NCBI GenBank assembly: GCA_021793135.1
Contig: JAJYTI010000009.1
Location: forward strand, 1 to 20,666
DNA from: Bacteroidota bacterium
Lineage (GTDB): Bacteria > Bacteroidota > Bacteroidia > Flavobacteriales > Flavobacteriaceae
DNA length: 20,666 nt
Reading direction: 5' to 3'
A program made the translations under genes and the position numbers. Numbering within the stretch: position 1 is the stretch's first letter; every line of letters starts with the position of its first letter. Of the stretch, positions 6,144 through 14,493 are shown piece after piece. The notes under the pieces were generated by a model. The model was not told the origin of the DNA. It made no database searches and worked only from the letters and a program-made list of their open reading frames with translations.

Positions 6144-8402
6144 ATGAGGAATAATTACTACATTTTATTGTTGATTAGCATCTTTTCATTGTTAAGTTAC
6201 AATGGAAATGCACAACAATCTTTTTGGTCTAAAGTAGATTTGGAAGGAGCGCAACGTATGCCTTTAGTTCAAAGAGCAAGTGAATTGCATTCTTTTGAAA
6301 CCTATAAATTAAATACATCCATTTTTTCGAGTGAATTAATAAAAGCACCAAATCGATTTTCTAGTGACTCTAATGTAATTATAGATTTACCTGTTGCTAA
6401 TGGAGAATTGCAAAGCTTTAAGGTTTATAATGCACCAGTAATGGCGAAAGAGCTTCAAGATAAATATCCAGATATTCAATCTTATGTTGCTCAAGGTCTA
6501 GAGGATAAGACTGCTACGGCGAGAATAAGCGTGACTAAAGCCGGAGTGCATGTATCGATTAGTTCAGGAAATTTTTCTACCATATATATTGATCCTTATA
6601 CTAGTGATAAACTTGTATATGCAGTATATCATAAAGATTCGGCATCAATTATAGAGCCAGAGCCTTTTGAATGCATAGTGGAGAATACAAAAAAAGATGT
6701 GGAATATTCGATGTCGAAGGAAGTCTATAATGCTAATGATGGTATTTTACGTACGTACCGACTTGCTTTAGCATGTACAAGACAATATGCAAATTATCAT
6801 TTAAATCGACAAGGAATTCCAACTAGTGCTAGTGCTATAGAGAAGAAAGAAACAGTACTCTCAGAAATGGTGGTTGCTATGACGAGAGTCAATGGGATTT
6901 TTGAACGTGATTTATCTGTAACTATGGAATTGGTTGCAAATAACGATGATTTGATTTTTTTAGACGCCTCTTCTGATCCGTATTCAAATAACGATGCTTT
7001 TGCTATGCTAACTCAAAATCAAACTACGGTAAATGATATTATAGGTAATGCAAATTACGATATTGGACACGTATTTAGTACTGGTGGTGGCGGTGTTGCT
7101 TATCTAGGATCGGTTTGTGAAACACAATGGAAGGCAGGTGGTGTTACAGGTTTAACAGCTCCTATTGCCGATCCATTTTATGTAGATTATGTATCCCATG
7201 AAATGGGACATCAGTTTGGTGCAAATCACACTTTTAATAGTAGCGTTGGTTCATGTGGAGGGAATAATAGAAATAATTTAACAGCAATGGAACCTGGAAG
7301 TGGATCTACAATAATGGGATATGCTGGTATATGTAGTCCACAAAATGTTCAAAATAGTAGTGATGCTTATTTTCATGCTATTAGTATCCTTGAAATGTGG
7401 TTGAACATAACTTCTAATTCGTGTGCGCTAGAAACTAGTACAGGTAATAATCCTCCAGTGGTATCTACTGGGCCTAGTCATACTATTCCTAAATCTACTC
7501 CGTTTATATTGGAAGGAAGTGCTACAGATGCCGATGGTGATGAACTTACTTTTAATTGGGAGCAAATGGATAATGAAATTTCTACACAACCACCATTGAA
7601 TACTAATGAAGATGGACCTTTATTCCGATCAGTAGAACCAACGGAAGAGCCAATACGATACTTTCCAAACATAGAGACTGTTATTTCTAATCAATTAGAA
7701 AATACATGGGAGGTATTACCTTCTGTAGAACGTGTAATGGAATTTCGATTAACCGCTCGTGACAATGCACTTGGCGGCGGAGCTACAGCTCGTGGAGATC
7801 AAACTGTAATAGTGAGTGATGCAGGACCTTTTGTAGTAACTTCACAAAATGGATTGACTACATGGGGTGTAGATACAGAAGAAACTATTACATGGGACGT
7901 AGCTGGAACCGATAGTGCACCAGTAAATTGCTCTCATGTAGATATTTTGTTTTCAGTAGATGGTGGGTATACTTATCCTATCACATTAGCTTCTAATGTG
8001 CCGAATAATGGTAGTGCTACGATTACTGTCCCAAATGAAGAGACGACTACTGGAAGAATTATGGTAAAAGCTTCTGACAATATATTCTTTGATTTGAACG
8101 ATAGCAATATTACAGTGACTACCTCAATGAATGTTGAAGATTATAGCTTTAACGATTTTATGCTATATCCAAATCCATCTGAAGGAGTTTATAACATAGA
8201 ATTTAATCCAGAAGTAATGGATGATTTAGAGATTACATTATATGATGTAAATGGTAGACGAATTAAACATGAAACTTATCGCGAAATATCCTCTAATGTG
8301 TTTCAAATGCGATTGGACTATCAGGATATTAAAGCAGGGGTATATTTCCTAATGATAAAAAACGGAGATAAATCTGCAACAAAACGATTGATTAAACGCT
8401 AA
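6144..8402 (+). CDS. Secreted reprolysin-like metalloprotease with T9SS sorting domain
   Basis: A 752-residue zinc endopeptidase of the metzincin (M12B/reprolysin-like) type, predicted to leave the cell by the type IX system. Residues 1-23 form a Sec signal peptide ending NGNA. A propeptide-like region runs to about 200, then the catalytic domain with HEMGHQFGANH at 352-362 (zinc ligands H352, H356, H362; catalytic E353) and a Met-turn methionine at 391 in STIMGY. Residues about 440-660 look like PKD/Ig-type beta domains (DADGDELTFNWEQ; GYTYPITLASNV). The end, about 675-752, is a type A T9SS sorting domain with YPNPSEG, YDVNGRRI, AGVYFLMI and a basic tail. Intact and monocistronic. Substrate unknown; a nutrient-scavenging role is inference. 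Confidence 0.92.
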   Translation: MRNNYYILLLISIFSLLSYNGNAQQSFWSKVDLEGAQRMPLVQRASELHSFETYKLNTSIFSSELIKAPNRFSSDSNVIIDLPVANGELQSFKVYNAPVMAKELQDKYPDIQSYVAQGLEDKTATARISVTKAGVHVSISSGNFSTIYIDPYTSDKLVYAVYHKDSASIIEPEPFECIVENTKKDVEYSMSKEVYNANDGILRTYRLALACTRQYANYHLNRQGIPTSASAIEKKETVLSEMVVAMTRVNGIFERDLSVTMELVANNDDLIFLDASSDPYSNNDAFAMLTQNQTTVNDIIGNANYDIGHVFSTGGGGVAYLGSVCETQWKAGGVTGLTAPIADPFYVDYVSHEMGHQFGANHTFNSSVGSCGGNNRNNLTAMEPGSGSTIMGYAGICSPQNVQNSSDAYFHAISILEMWLNITSNSCALETSTGNNPPVVSTGPSHTIPKSTPFILEGSATDADGDELTFNWEQMDNEISTQPPLNTNEDGPLFRSVEPTEEPIRYFPNIETVISNQLENTWEVLPSVERVMEFRLTARDNALGGGATARGDQTVIVSDAGPFVVTSQNGLTTWGVDTEETITWDVAGTDSAPVNCSHVDILFSVDGGYTYPITLASNVPNNGSATITVPNEETTTGRIMVKASDNIFFDLNDSNITVTTSMNVEDYSFNDFMLYPNPSEGVYNIEFNPEVMDDLEITLYDVNGRRIKHETYREISSNVFQMRLDYQDIKAGVYFLMIKNGDKSATKRLIKR

Positions 8403-8416
8403 TAAATTTGTTTGAT

Positions 8417-8462
8417 AATATAAAAGAGGAGCGATGTTTAAGCATCGCTCCTCTTTTATATT
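8417..8462. terminator. Bidirectional terminator between convergent genes
   Basis: A perfect 20-bp stem (8417-8436 with 8443-8462) and six-base loop, with a GC core and A/T tracts at both ends. It sits 14 bases after the protease stop and 28 bases after the lipoprotein stop, so it can serve both convergent genes. Confidence 0.92.
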
Positions 8463-8490
8463 GGGTGACTCATAATGTCTTTATATGAAA

Positions 8491-9012
8491 TTAATTGATT
8501 TTTAAAGTTTCCACTATATGTTGTGTTTTTGTCTCTGTACCTTCTATTTCATAATATAATTCAAGATTAAGATATGAATCTTTTCTTGTAATATTTAGTT
8601 CTCCTATTGATACAGCATAATATCCAGCATCTGGACAAAAACAATGTTTTCCATATATAAGATTTACATGCTTTAGATCATCGTTTTTTAAAGACAATTC
8701 TGTGATGTCTTTTGATATTTCAAAATGAATGGTTTCACTATAGCTAGCATCTACAATAGCACCATCATGTTCTCCTTTATTGTATGTAAATTCTATTAAT
8801 ATATTTTCTCCTTCTTCGATTTGCGGATAAAGGTAGCCCGTACTTTCTTCTACTTTTATTGATAGTTTTTTATTGTTTTGCAGTGTTGTTTCGCAATAAC
8901 CATCTTCAGGACAATCTGTTTGCATAGAGGTCAATTTATTTTCATTTGGGCTTACTTTTGCTTTACAAGCATTAAAAGCAAGTAGGATAAAAAAAAGATA
9001 GAATACTTTCAT
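8491..9012 (-). CDS. Small predicted lipoprotein of unknown function
   Basis: A 173-residue protein that I cannot assign to a named family. The ATG at 9012 gives a short basic N-terminus, a hydrophobic core and a cysteine at 16 (LLAFNAC), which looks like a lipoprotein signal with a loose lipobox of the kind seen in Bacteroidetes. An upstream in-frame ATG at 9087 would add 25 hydrophobic residues and is less likely. The mature part is beta-rich and has two cysteine pairs, C34/C40 (DCPEDGYC) and C124/C126 (HCFC), that could form disulfides in the periplasm or at the surface. It converges with the metalloprotease and is transcribed alone. Confidence 0.75.
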   Translation of the reverse strand: MKVFYLFFILLAFNACKAKVSPNENKLTSMQTDCPEDGYCETTLQNNKKLSIKVEESTGYLYPQIEEGENILIEFTYNKGEHDGAIVDASYSETIHFEISKDITELSLKNDDLKHVNLIYGKHCFCPDAGYYAVSIGELNITRKDSYLNLELYYEIEGTETKTQHIVETLKIN

Positions 9013-9218
9013 TAATAGAAGTGTTAGAATTGTTTTTAGGTTTCTAATCAGTATACTAATATATATATATAAATATATTCTATACAATGTATTGTGATTA
9101 TTGTTTCTTTGGAATATTATGTAAATACAAGGAAATTTAATAAAATCAACAAAAAATGCAGAATATCTTTTGAATATAGATTGTAAAAAATAATTTTATC
9201 TTCAAGTAAGGTATTTCA

Positions 9219-9249
9219 TTGAAAATATTCCAAGAATAAGGTATATTTG
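9219..9249 (+). promoter_or_regulatory. Promoter of acyl-CoA dehydrogenase gene
   Basis: TTG (9219-9221), a 20-base spacer and TATATTTG (9242-9249), an excellent Bacteroidetes promoter. The start codon is 38 bases after the -7 box, giving a leader of about 30 bases. Confidence 0.78.
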
Positions 9250-9287
9250 CTAAACTTAAATGGAAATATAATAAAATTAAATAAGAT

Positions 9288-10430
9288 ATGGATTTCAGTC
9301 TTTCAGAAGAACATCTAATGATACGCGAGGCGGCGCGTGAGTTTACAAAAAATGAATTGCTTCCTGGCGTAATAGAAAGAGATACGCATCAAATCTTCCC
9401 AACAGAACAAGTTAAGAAAATGGCCGAATTAGGTTTCTTGGGGATGATGGTAGACCCTAAATACGGCGGAGGTGGTATGGATACTGTTTCCTATGTCTTG
9501 GCTATGGAAGAAATAAGTAAGGTAGACGCTTCTTGTTCTGTGATAATGTCTGTTAACAACTCTTTGGTTTGTTGGGGACTTGAGACATTTGGAACAGAAG
9601 AGCAAAAGCAAAAATACCTAACTAAACTTGCTACAGGTGAGTCTATAGGAGCTTTTTGTTTAAGTGAACCCGAAGCAGGAAGTGATGCTACTTCACAGCG
9701 AACTACAGCAGAAGACAAAGGAGATCACTATGTGCTTAACGGAACAAAAAACTGGATTACCAATGGTGGTTCGGCAGATTTCTATTTAGTTATTGCGCAA
9801 ACAGATAAAGAAAAAAGACATCGCGGAATCAATGCATTTATTGTTGAAAAAGGATGGGATGGATTTGAGATTGGTCCAAAAGAAGATAAATTAGGAATAC
9901 GTGGTAGTGATACGCATACTCTAAACTTTAATGATGTAAAGGTTCCAAAAGAAAATAGAATCGGTGAAGATGGATTTGGATTTACTTTTGCTATGAAAAC
10001 ACTTAGCGGTGGACGAATTGGTATTGCGGCACAAGCTTTAGGTATTGCTTCTGGTGCATATGAACTAGCTAGAGACTACTCGAAAATTAGAAAAGCATTT
10101 GGTACAGAGATTTGCAATCATCAAGCGATTGCATTTAAACTTGCCGATATGCTAGTGTCTATAGAGACTTCTAGACACTTAATTATGAAAGCAGCTTGGG
10201 ATAAAGATCAAGGAAATAGCTATGATTTAAGTGGAGCTATGGCAAAACTGCATGCCTCGCAAACAGCAGTAGACGTAACCTCAGAAGCAGTACAAATCCA
10301 TGGTGGTAACGGATACGTAAAAGAATATCACGTAGAACGATTAATGCGTGACGCAAAGATTACTCAGATTTACGAAGGCACTAGTGAGATTCAAAAGATT
10401 GTTATTTCGAGAGCACTTCTTAAAGACTAA
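9288..10430 (+). CDS. Acyl-CoA dehydrogenase (short/medium-chain type)
   Basis: A 380-residue FAD-dependent acyl-CoA dehydrogenase that makes the alpha-beta double bond in acyl-CoA during fatty-acid or branched-chain amino-acid breakdown, passing electrons to electron-transfer flavoprotein. The three-domain layout is clear: N-terminal helical domain to about 120, the FAD/substrate motif FCLSEPEAGSD in the middle beta domain, and a C-terminal helical domain ending QIYEGTSEIQ. E363 in YEGT is the expected catalytic base position of short/medium-chain enzymes. Length is typical. It stands alone between a strong promoter and a strong terminator. Chain-length preference cannot be read from the sequence; butyryl-CoA-like substrates are a common annotation for this subgroup. 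Confidence 0.95.
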   Translation: MDFSLSEEHLMIREAAREFTKNELLPGVIERDTHQIFPTEQVKKMAELGFLGMMVDPKYGGGGMDTVSYVLAMEEISKVDASCSVIMSVNNSLVCWGLETFGTEEQKQKYLTKLATGESIGAFCLSEPEAGSDATSQRTTAEDKGDHYVLNGTKNWITNGGSADFYLVIAQTDKEKRHRGINAFIVEKGWDGFEIGPKEDKLGIRGSDTHTLNFNDVKVPKENRIGEDGFGFTFAMKTLSGGRIGIAAQALGIASGAYELARDYSKIRKAFGTEICNHQAIAFKLADMLVSIETSRHLIMKAAWDKDQGNSYDLSGAMAKLHASQTAVDVTSEAVQIHGGNGYVKEYHVERLMRDAKITQIYEGTSEIQKIVISRALLKD

Positions 10431-10453
10431 ATATAGAATCTGAATAGATAAAT

Positions 10454-10489
10454 AAAAAAGCGTTTCTCATTTTTGAGAAACGCTTTTTT
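10454..10489. terminator. Terminator after acyl-CoA dehydrogenase
   Basis: A perfect 16-bp stem (10454-10469 with 10474-10489) and four-base T loop with A and T tracts at its base. It begins 24 bases after the stop codon and isolates the sigma-factor gene from upstream transcription. Confidence 0.92.
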
Positions 10490-10504
10490 ATTTATAATCC
10501 ATTT

Positions 10505-10512
10505 TATGTTTG
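10505..10512 (+). promoter_or_regulatory. Candidate -7 element for sigma-factor gene
   Basis: TATGTTTG, an exact TAnnTTTG match 48 bases before the sigma-factor start. The -33 position falls in the terminator T tract, with no clear TTG. A purine-rich AGGAGA about 15 bases before the ATG is an unusually Shine-Dalgarno-like sequence for this genome, though far from the start. Confidence 0.45.
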
Positions 10513-10560
10513 TAAAGTTTTCCCTAACTTGGTTGATTAAATTAGGAGACAAAATAGTAT

Positions 10561-11115
10561 ATGTCAGAGAATAAATTAAATCCAGATAAATGGGTAAAAC
10601 GGTATGCAAACTATCTGTATAATTATACTATAGTACGAGTAAATGAACATGAAGTAGCGCAAGATATAGTCTCGGAAACTTTTCTGGCAGCATTGCGGTC
10701 CAAAGATAATTTTAAAGGAAATTCTACAGAACGCACTTGGTTGGTAGCAATTCTAAAACATAAAATCATAGATTATTATCGTCGAAAAAATTCTATAAAA
10801 GGTTCTGCCGAAATACAAGTTGATTGGCATGACGAAGAACAGGAAGGAAAATGGTTAGAGGAACGAGTAGAGGACGATAGAAATATGAATATTGACGATT
10901 TAATAGAGAATGAAGAGTTGGGTTCTACAATATTAAAATGCTTAGATACGCTAGATGAAAAACATGCAGAGATTTTTCGTTTGCGAACTATAGAAAATTA
11001 TGAGACCGAAGCGATTTGTAATGAATTTGGTATTACTCCGTCTAATCTATGGGTGATTATCCATAGGGCACGAAAAGCTATGGTAAATTGTTTAGAGAAA
11101 AATTGGATTAAATAA
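10561..11115 (+). CDS. ECF-type sigma-70 family sigma factor
   Basis: A 184-residue alternative sigma factor that would direct RNA polymerase to a dedicated set of promoters. Region 2 spans about residues 8-78 (YNYTIVRVNEHEVAQDIVSETF, then RTWLVAILKHKIIDYYRR), and region 4 about 122-175 with the DNA-binding helix-turn-helix ITPSNLWVIIHRARKAM. A charged linker of about 40 acidic residues joins them. Length is usual for the ECF class, and there is no region 3 or 1.1. Its stop codon shares a base with the start of the next gene, a zinc-binding anti-sigma-like protein, which argues that the second product controls this one. Target genes and inducing signal are unknown. Confidence 0.92.
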   Translation: MSENKLNPDKWVKRYANYLYNYTIVRVNEHEVAQDIVSETFLAALRSKDNFKGNSTERTWLVAILKHKIIDYYRRKNSIKGSAEIQVDWHDEEQEGKWLEERVEDDRNMNIDDLIENEELGSTILKCLDTLDEKHAEIFRLRTIENYETEAICNEFGITPSNLWVIIHRARKAMVNCLEKNWIK

Positions 11116-11375
11116 TGAAGCAAATATTTAAATGCGATGAAGCTTGTGCAATCTGCGATAAAGCACAATATAATGAAGCGAGATTTATAGATAAATTACG
11201 CTTGATATTGCATTTGATTTCTTGTAAATCATGTCGCGATTATGTCCGAAATAATCGTAAACTTACAAAAAAGGTTCAATCCGAAATAGGAGAGCTTACA
11301 CCAGATGCCAAAGCCGAAATGCAACGTAAAATTGATGCAGAGATCAATAGAAATTCTAGACTACAATCCAATTAA
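11115..11375 (+). CDS. Small ZAS-type putative anti-sigma factor
   Basis: An 86-residue soluble protein translationally coupled to the sigma factor (TAATG overlap). It carries H33-x3-C37-x2-C40, the His-x3-Cys-x2-Cys signature of zinc-binding anti-sigma proteins, after a Cys-containing N-terminal helix (C7, with extra cysteines C11 and C14). No membrane segment is visible, so it acts in the cytoplasm, and the last 45 residues are a charged helix. By analogy with known ZAS proteins it would hold the sigma factor inactive, and thiol oxidation or zinc loss could release it; that is inference from the motif and the gene pairing, not shown by sequence. The product is too small for a sensor domain. 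Confidence 0.78.
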   Translation: MKQIFKCDEACAICDKAQYNEARFIDKLRLILHLISCKSCRDYVRNNRKLTKKVQSEIGELTPDAKAEMQRKIDAEINRNSRLQSN

Positions 11376-11413
11376 TAATCTAATAGCATAGGAGAGAATA
11401 TCATCTATGTAAT

Positions 11414-11436
11414 AAAGTAAGATAGATACTTACTTT
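11414..11436 (+). terminator. Weak candidate terminator after sigma/anti-sigma pair
   Basis: An 8-bp inverted repeat (11414-11421 with 11429-11436) with a seven-base loop, followed by T and, after a short gap, a longer T tract. AT-rich and therefore weak. Confidence 0.35.
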
Positions 11437-11484
11437 TATCGTCTTTTTTGCTGTGTTTAGTAAGGGTAAATGATGAAAAATGCG

Positions 11485-11492
11485 TATTTTTG
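11485..11492 (+). promoter_or_regulatory. Candidate -7 element for gcvP
   Basis: TATTTTTG, an exact TAnnTTTG match 24 bases before the chosen gcvP start, with no clear -33 TTG. Its position argues against the upstream in-frame start at 11448, which would lie before the promoter. Confidence 0.5.
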
Positions 11493-11516
11493 CGTGAAAA
11501 ATCAATCCCTTTTGTA

Positions 11517-14372
11517 ATGAATACAGAATCTTTTACTTTACGCCACATTGGACCACGTCCAAACGACGAAAAGCAGATGCTCGAAACCGTTGGTGTTACT
11601 TCAATTTCTCAATTGATAGACGAAACTATTCCATCGGATATTCGTCTTAAACAACCTTTAGATTTAGCAGAAGGTTTAAGTGAACAAGAATATCTTGAGC
11701 ACGTAAATGAACTAGCCTCTAAAAACAAAGTCTTTAAGTCTTATATTGGGTTAGGGTATCATGCAAGTAATACTCCTTCAGTAATTCAAAGAAATATTTT
11801 AGAAAACCCAGGATGGTATACCGCTTACACTCCTTATCAAGCAGAGATTGCACAAGGTAGACTAGAAGCGTTATTAAATTTCCAAACGGTAATTGCAGAA
11901 TTAACGGGAATGGAATTAGCAAATGCTTCATTACTAGATGAGGCAACTGCAGCTGCAGAAGCTATGTCAATGTTATTTGCTTCTAGAAGTAGAGCACAGA
12001 AAAAAGCTAATGCAAATAAGTTTTTTGTATCTGAAGAGATTCTGCCACAGATTCTAGCCTTATTAGAAACACGAGGTCTTCCTATTGATATCGAAATTGT
12101 AGTTGGAAATCATGAAGAAATTGAATTCGATGAATCATTCTTTGGAGCTATTGTTCAATACCCAGGGAAAACAGGAATTGTATATAACTTCAAAACTTTT
12201 GTAGAGAAAGCAAAAGCTGCTGATGTAAAAGTTGCTGTTGCGGCTGATATTCTAAGCTTGGTAAAACTAGAAGCTCCTGGTAAGTTAGGTGCAGATGTGG
12301 TTGTAGGAACTACACAGCGTTTTGGAATTCCATTAGGTTATGGAGGACCACACGCAGCTTTCTTTGCAACTAAAGAGGAATACAAACGTAATATTCCGGG
12401 TCGTATTATTGGTGTGTCCAAAGATATGGATGGAAACTATGCCTTACGTATGGCATTACAAACTCGTGAACAGCACATAAAACGTGATAGAGCAACTTCT
12501 AATATTTGTACTGCACAAGTTCTTTTAGCAGTTATGGCTAGTATGTATGCTGTATATCATGGACCAAAAGGATTGCAATATATCGCTAATAAAGTACACG
12601 CAACGGCAGTAACTTTAGCAGAGGCTTTAGAAAAGTTAGGCTTAAAGCAAATAAATACACATTACTTTGATACCATTCAGGTAGAAACCGATGCAAGCAA
12701 GATAAAATACTTATCAGAGGCAAAAGAGATCAACTTCTACTACCCAAATAAAGAAATCGTTTCTATTTCTGTAAACGAAACAACAACAATCAAAGATTTA
12801 AACAAAATATTGTCTGTATTTGGTGAAGCGGTTAAACAAGAACCAGAGAAGATTACATCTTTAAATAAAGACAAGATTGTTCTTCCAGAAGAATTAATAC
12901 GTACTGATAGCTTCTTGCAACAAGAGGTGTTCAACTCTTACCATAGCGAAACAGAAATGATGCGCTATATTAAACGTTTAGAGCGTAAGGATTTAGCACT
13001 TAACCATTCTATGATTTCTTTAGGATCATGTACTATGAAGTTGAATGCTGCTTCAGAAATGTTCCCTATTACTGATCCGCGTTGGGGTAATATTCACCCA
13101 TTTGTACCAGTAGAACAAGCAGAAGGTTATCAACAACTTATTAAAAGGTTAGAAAAACAATTAAGTGTTATTACTGGCTTTGCAGCAACTTCTTTACAAC
13201 CAAATTCCGGGGCACAAGGAGAATATGCTGGACTATTAGCAATTAAAGCTTATCACGAATCTCGTGGAGATGCACACCGTAATATCTGTTTAATTCCAGC
13301 TTCGGCTCACGGAACTAACCCAGCTTCTGCGGTAATGGCAGGTATGAAAGTGGTAGTAGTAAAATCTACCGAGAACGGAAATATTGATGTAGACGACCTA
13401 CGTAAAAAGGCAGAAGAACACAAAGACAATCTTTCTGCAATTATGATTACTTACCCATCTACTCACGGAGTATATGAATCGGCAATCAAGGAAATAACAA
13501 AGATCATCCACGATAATGGTGGTCAAGTATATATGGATGGTGCAAATATGAATGCACAAGTAGGACTTACCAACCCAGGAGAAATTGGCGCAGATGTATG
13601 TCACTTAAACCTGCATAAAACGTTTGCTATTCCTCACGGAGGTGGTGGGCCAGGAGTAGGTCCAATTTGTGTAGCAGAGCAATTAAAACCATTCTTACCT
13701 TCAAATCCAGTGATAAAAACTGGTGGGGAGAAGTCTGAAATTGCCATTTCTGCTGCACCATGGGGTAGTGCATTAGTGTCTATTATCTCTTATGGTTATA
13801 TTACGATGCTAGGTAAAACTGGAGTACAAAAGGCTACAGAGATGGCTATTTTAAATGCAAACTATCTCAAAGCAAAGCTTCAGGAAACAGGATACGAAGT
13901 ATTGTATGTAGGAGAGCAAGGTCGTGTGGCTCACGAAATGATTATAGATTGTCGCCCATTCAAAGCAAATGGAATTGAAGTAGCAGATATTGCTAAGCGT
14001 CTAATCGATTACGGATTCCACGCCCCAACAGTTTCTTTCCCAGTAGCTGGTACGCTTATGATTGAGCCTACAGAAAGTGAGAGCAAAGAAGAATTAGATA
14101 GATTCAGCGATGCCATGGCTTCTATATATAAAGAAATTCAAGAGGCAAATAATGAGGATGATAATAATGTATTGCGAAACGCTCCACATACCTTAGAAAT
14201 GCTTACTAGCGATAATTGGGATTTCCCTTATACTCGTCAAGAAGCTGCATTCCCATTAGCTTACTTACAAGAAAATAAATTCTGGCCTAGTGTACGTAGA
14301 GTTAACGATGCATATGGTGACAGGAATTTAATGTGTACTTGCGATCCTATCGAAGTATATATGGAAGCATAA
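11517..14372 (+). CDS. gcvP: Glycine dehydrogenase (decarboxylating), P-protein
   Basis: A 951-residue pyridoxal-phosphate enzyme, the P-protein of the glycine cleavage system: it decarboxylates glycine and transfers the aminomethyl group to lipoylated H-protein. It is the single-chain form that contains both halves found as separate subunits in some bacteria. The N-terminus MNTESFTLRHIGPR and glycine-rich blocks are typical, and the PLP lysine is K701 in HLNLHKTFAIPHGGGGPG. I chose ATG at 11517 because the upstream start at 11448 adds 23 residues unlike the family and precedes the -7 box. Other gcv genes (T, H) are not in the window. Followed by a terminator. Length and motifs are intact. 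Confidence 0.97.
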   Translation: MNTESFTLRHIGPRPNDEKQMLETVGVTSISQLIDETIPSDIRLKQPLDLAEGLSEQEYLEHVNELASKNKVFKSYIGLGYHASNTPSVIQRNILENPGWYTAYTPYQAEIAQGRLEALLNFQTVIAELTGMELANASLLDEATAAAEAMSMLFASRSRAQKKANANKFFVSEEILPQILALLETRGLPIDIEIVVGNHEEIEFDESFFGAIVQYPGKTGIVYNFKTFVEKAKAADVKVAVAADILSLVKLEAPGKLGADVVVGTTQRFGIPLGYGGPHAAFFATKEEYKRNIPGRIIGVSKDMDGNYALRMALQTREQHIKRDRATSNICTAQVLLAVMASMYAVYHGPKGLQYIANKVHATAVTLAEALEKLGLKQINTHYFDTIQVETDASKIKYLSEAKEINFYYPNKEIVSISVNETTTIKDLNKILSVFGEAVKQEPEKITSLNKDKIVLPEELIRTDSFLQQEVFNSYHSETEMMRYIKRLERKDLALNHSMISLGSCTMKLNAASEMFPITDPRWGNIHPFVPVEQAEGYQQLIKRLEKQLSVITGFAATSLQPNSGAQGEYAGLLAIKAYHESRGDAHRNICLIPASAHGTNPASAVMAGMKVVVVKSTENGNIDVDDLRKKAEEHKDNLSAIMITYPSTHGVYESAIKEITKIIHDNGGQVYMDGANMNAQVGLTNPGEIGADVCHLNLHKTFAIPHGGGGPGVGPICVAEQLKPFLPSNPVIKTGGEKSEIAISAAPWGSALVSIISYGYITMLGKTGVQKATEMAILNANYLKAKLQETGYEVLYVGEQGRVAHEMIIDCRPFKANGIEVADIAKRLIDYGFHAPTVSFPVAGTLMIEPTESESKEELDRFSDAMASIYKEIQEANNEDDNNVLRNAPHTLEMLTSDNWDFPYTRQEAAFPLAYLQENKFWPSVRRVNDAYGDRNLMCTCDPIEVYMEA

Positions 14373-14395
14373 TCTTAATATTTTAACGTTTAAGT

Positions 14396-14436
14396 AAAAT
14401 CTCCTTTCTATAATTTTTTTATGGGAAGGAGATTTT
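14396..14436 (+). terminator. Terminator after gcvP
   Basis: An 11-bp perfect stem (14396-14406 with 14426-14436), extended inward by a T-G and a C-G pair, and followed by more T. It lies 24 bases after the gcvP stop. Confidence 0.85.
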
Positions 14437-14493
14437 TTAATTTGTACTTGTGAGATATCACAATTATTCTAATAATCTTTATAACTTGTATAT

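Noticed and set aside
9058..9075. AT dinucleotide run in the gap before the acyl-CoA dehydrogenase gene
   Set aside because: Short and in an AT-rich gap; no palindrome or motif beyond base composition.
9013..9087. Upstream start giving 25 extra residues on the lipoprotein
   Set aside because: It would bury the lipoprotein signal behind a second hydrophobic stretch; the ATG at 9012 gives a proper signal with cysteine 16.
10427..10609. Minus-strand open frame across the acyl-CoA dehydrogenase terminator
   Set aside because: It overlaps a strong terminator and the start of the sigma gene, and its low-complexity hydrophobic and lysine-rich product looks like chance.
11448..11516. Upstream start giving 23 extra residues on GcvP
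   Set aside because: The extra residues do not resemble the family N-terminus, and a -7 promoter box at 11485-11492 lies inside them.
11376..11516. Possible glycine riboswitch upstream of gcvP
   Set aside because: The gap is 141 bases, AT-rich, and after the -7 box only about 18 bases of leader remain; no conserved aptamer-like stems are seen.
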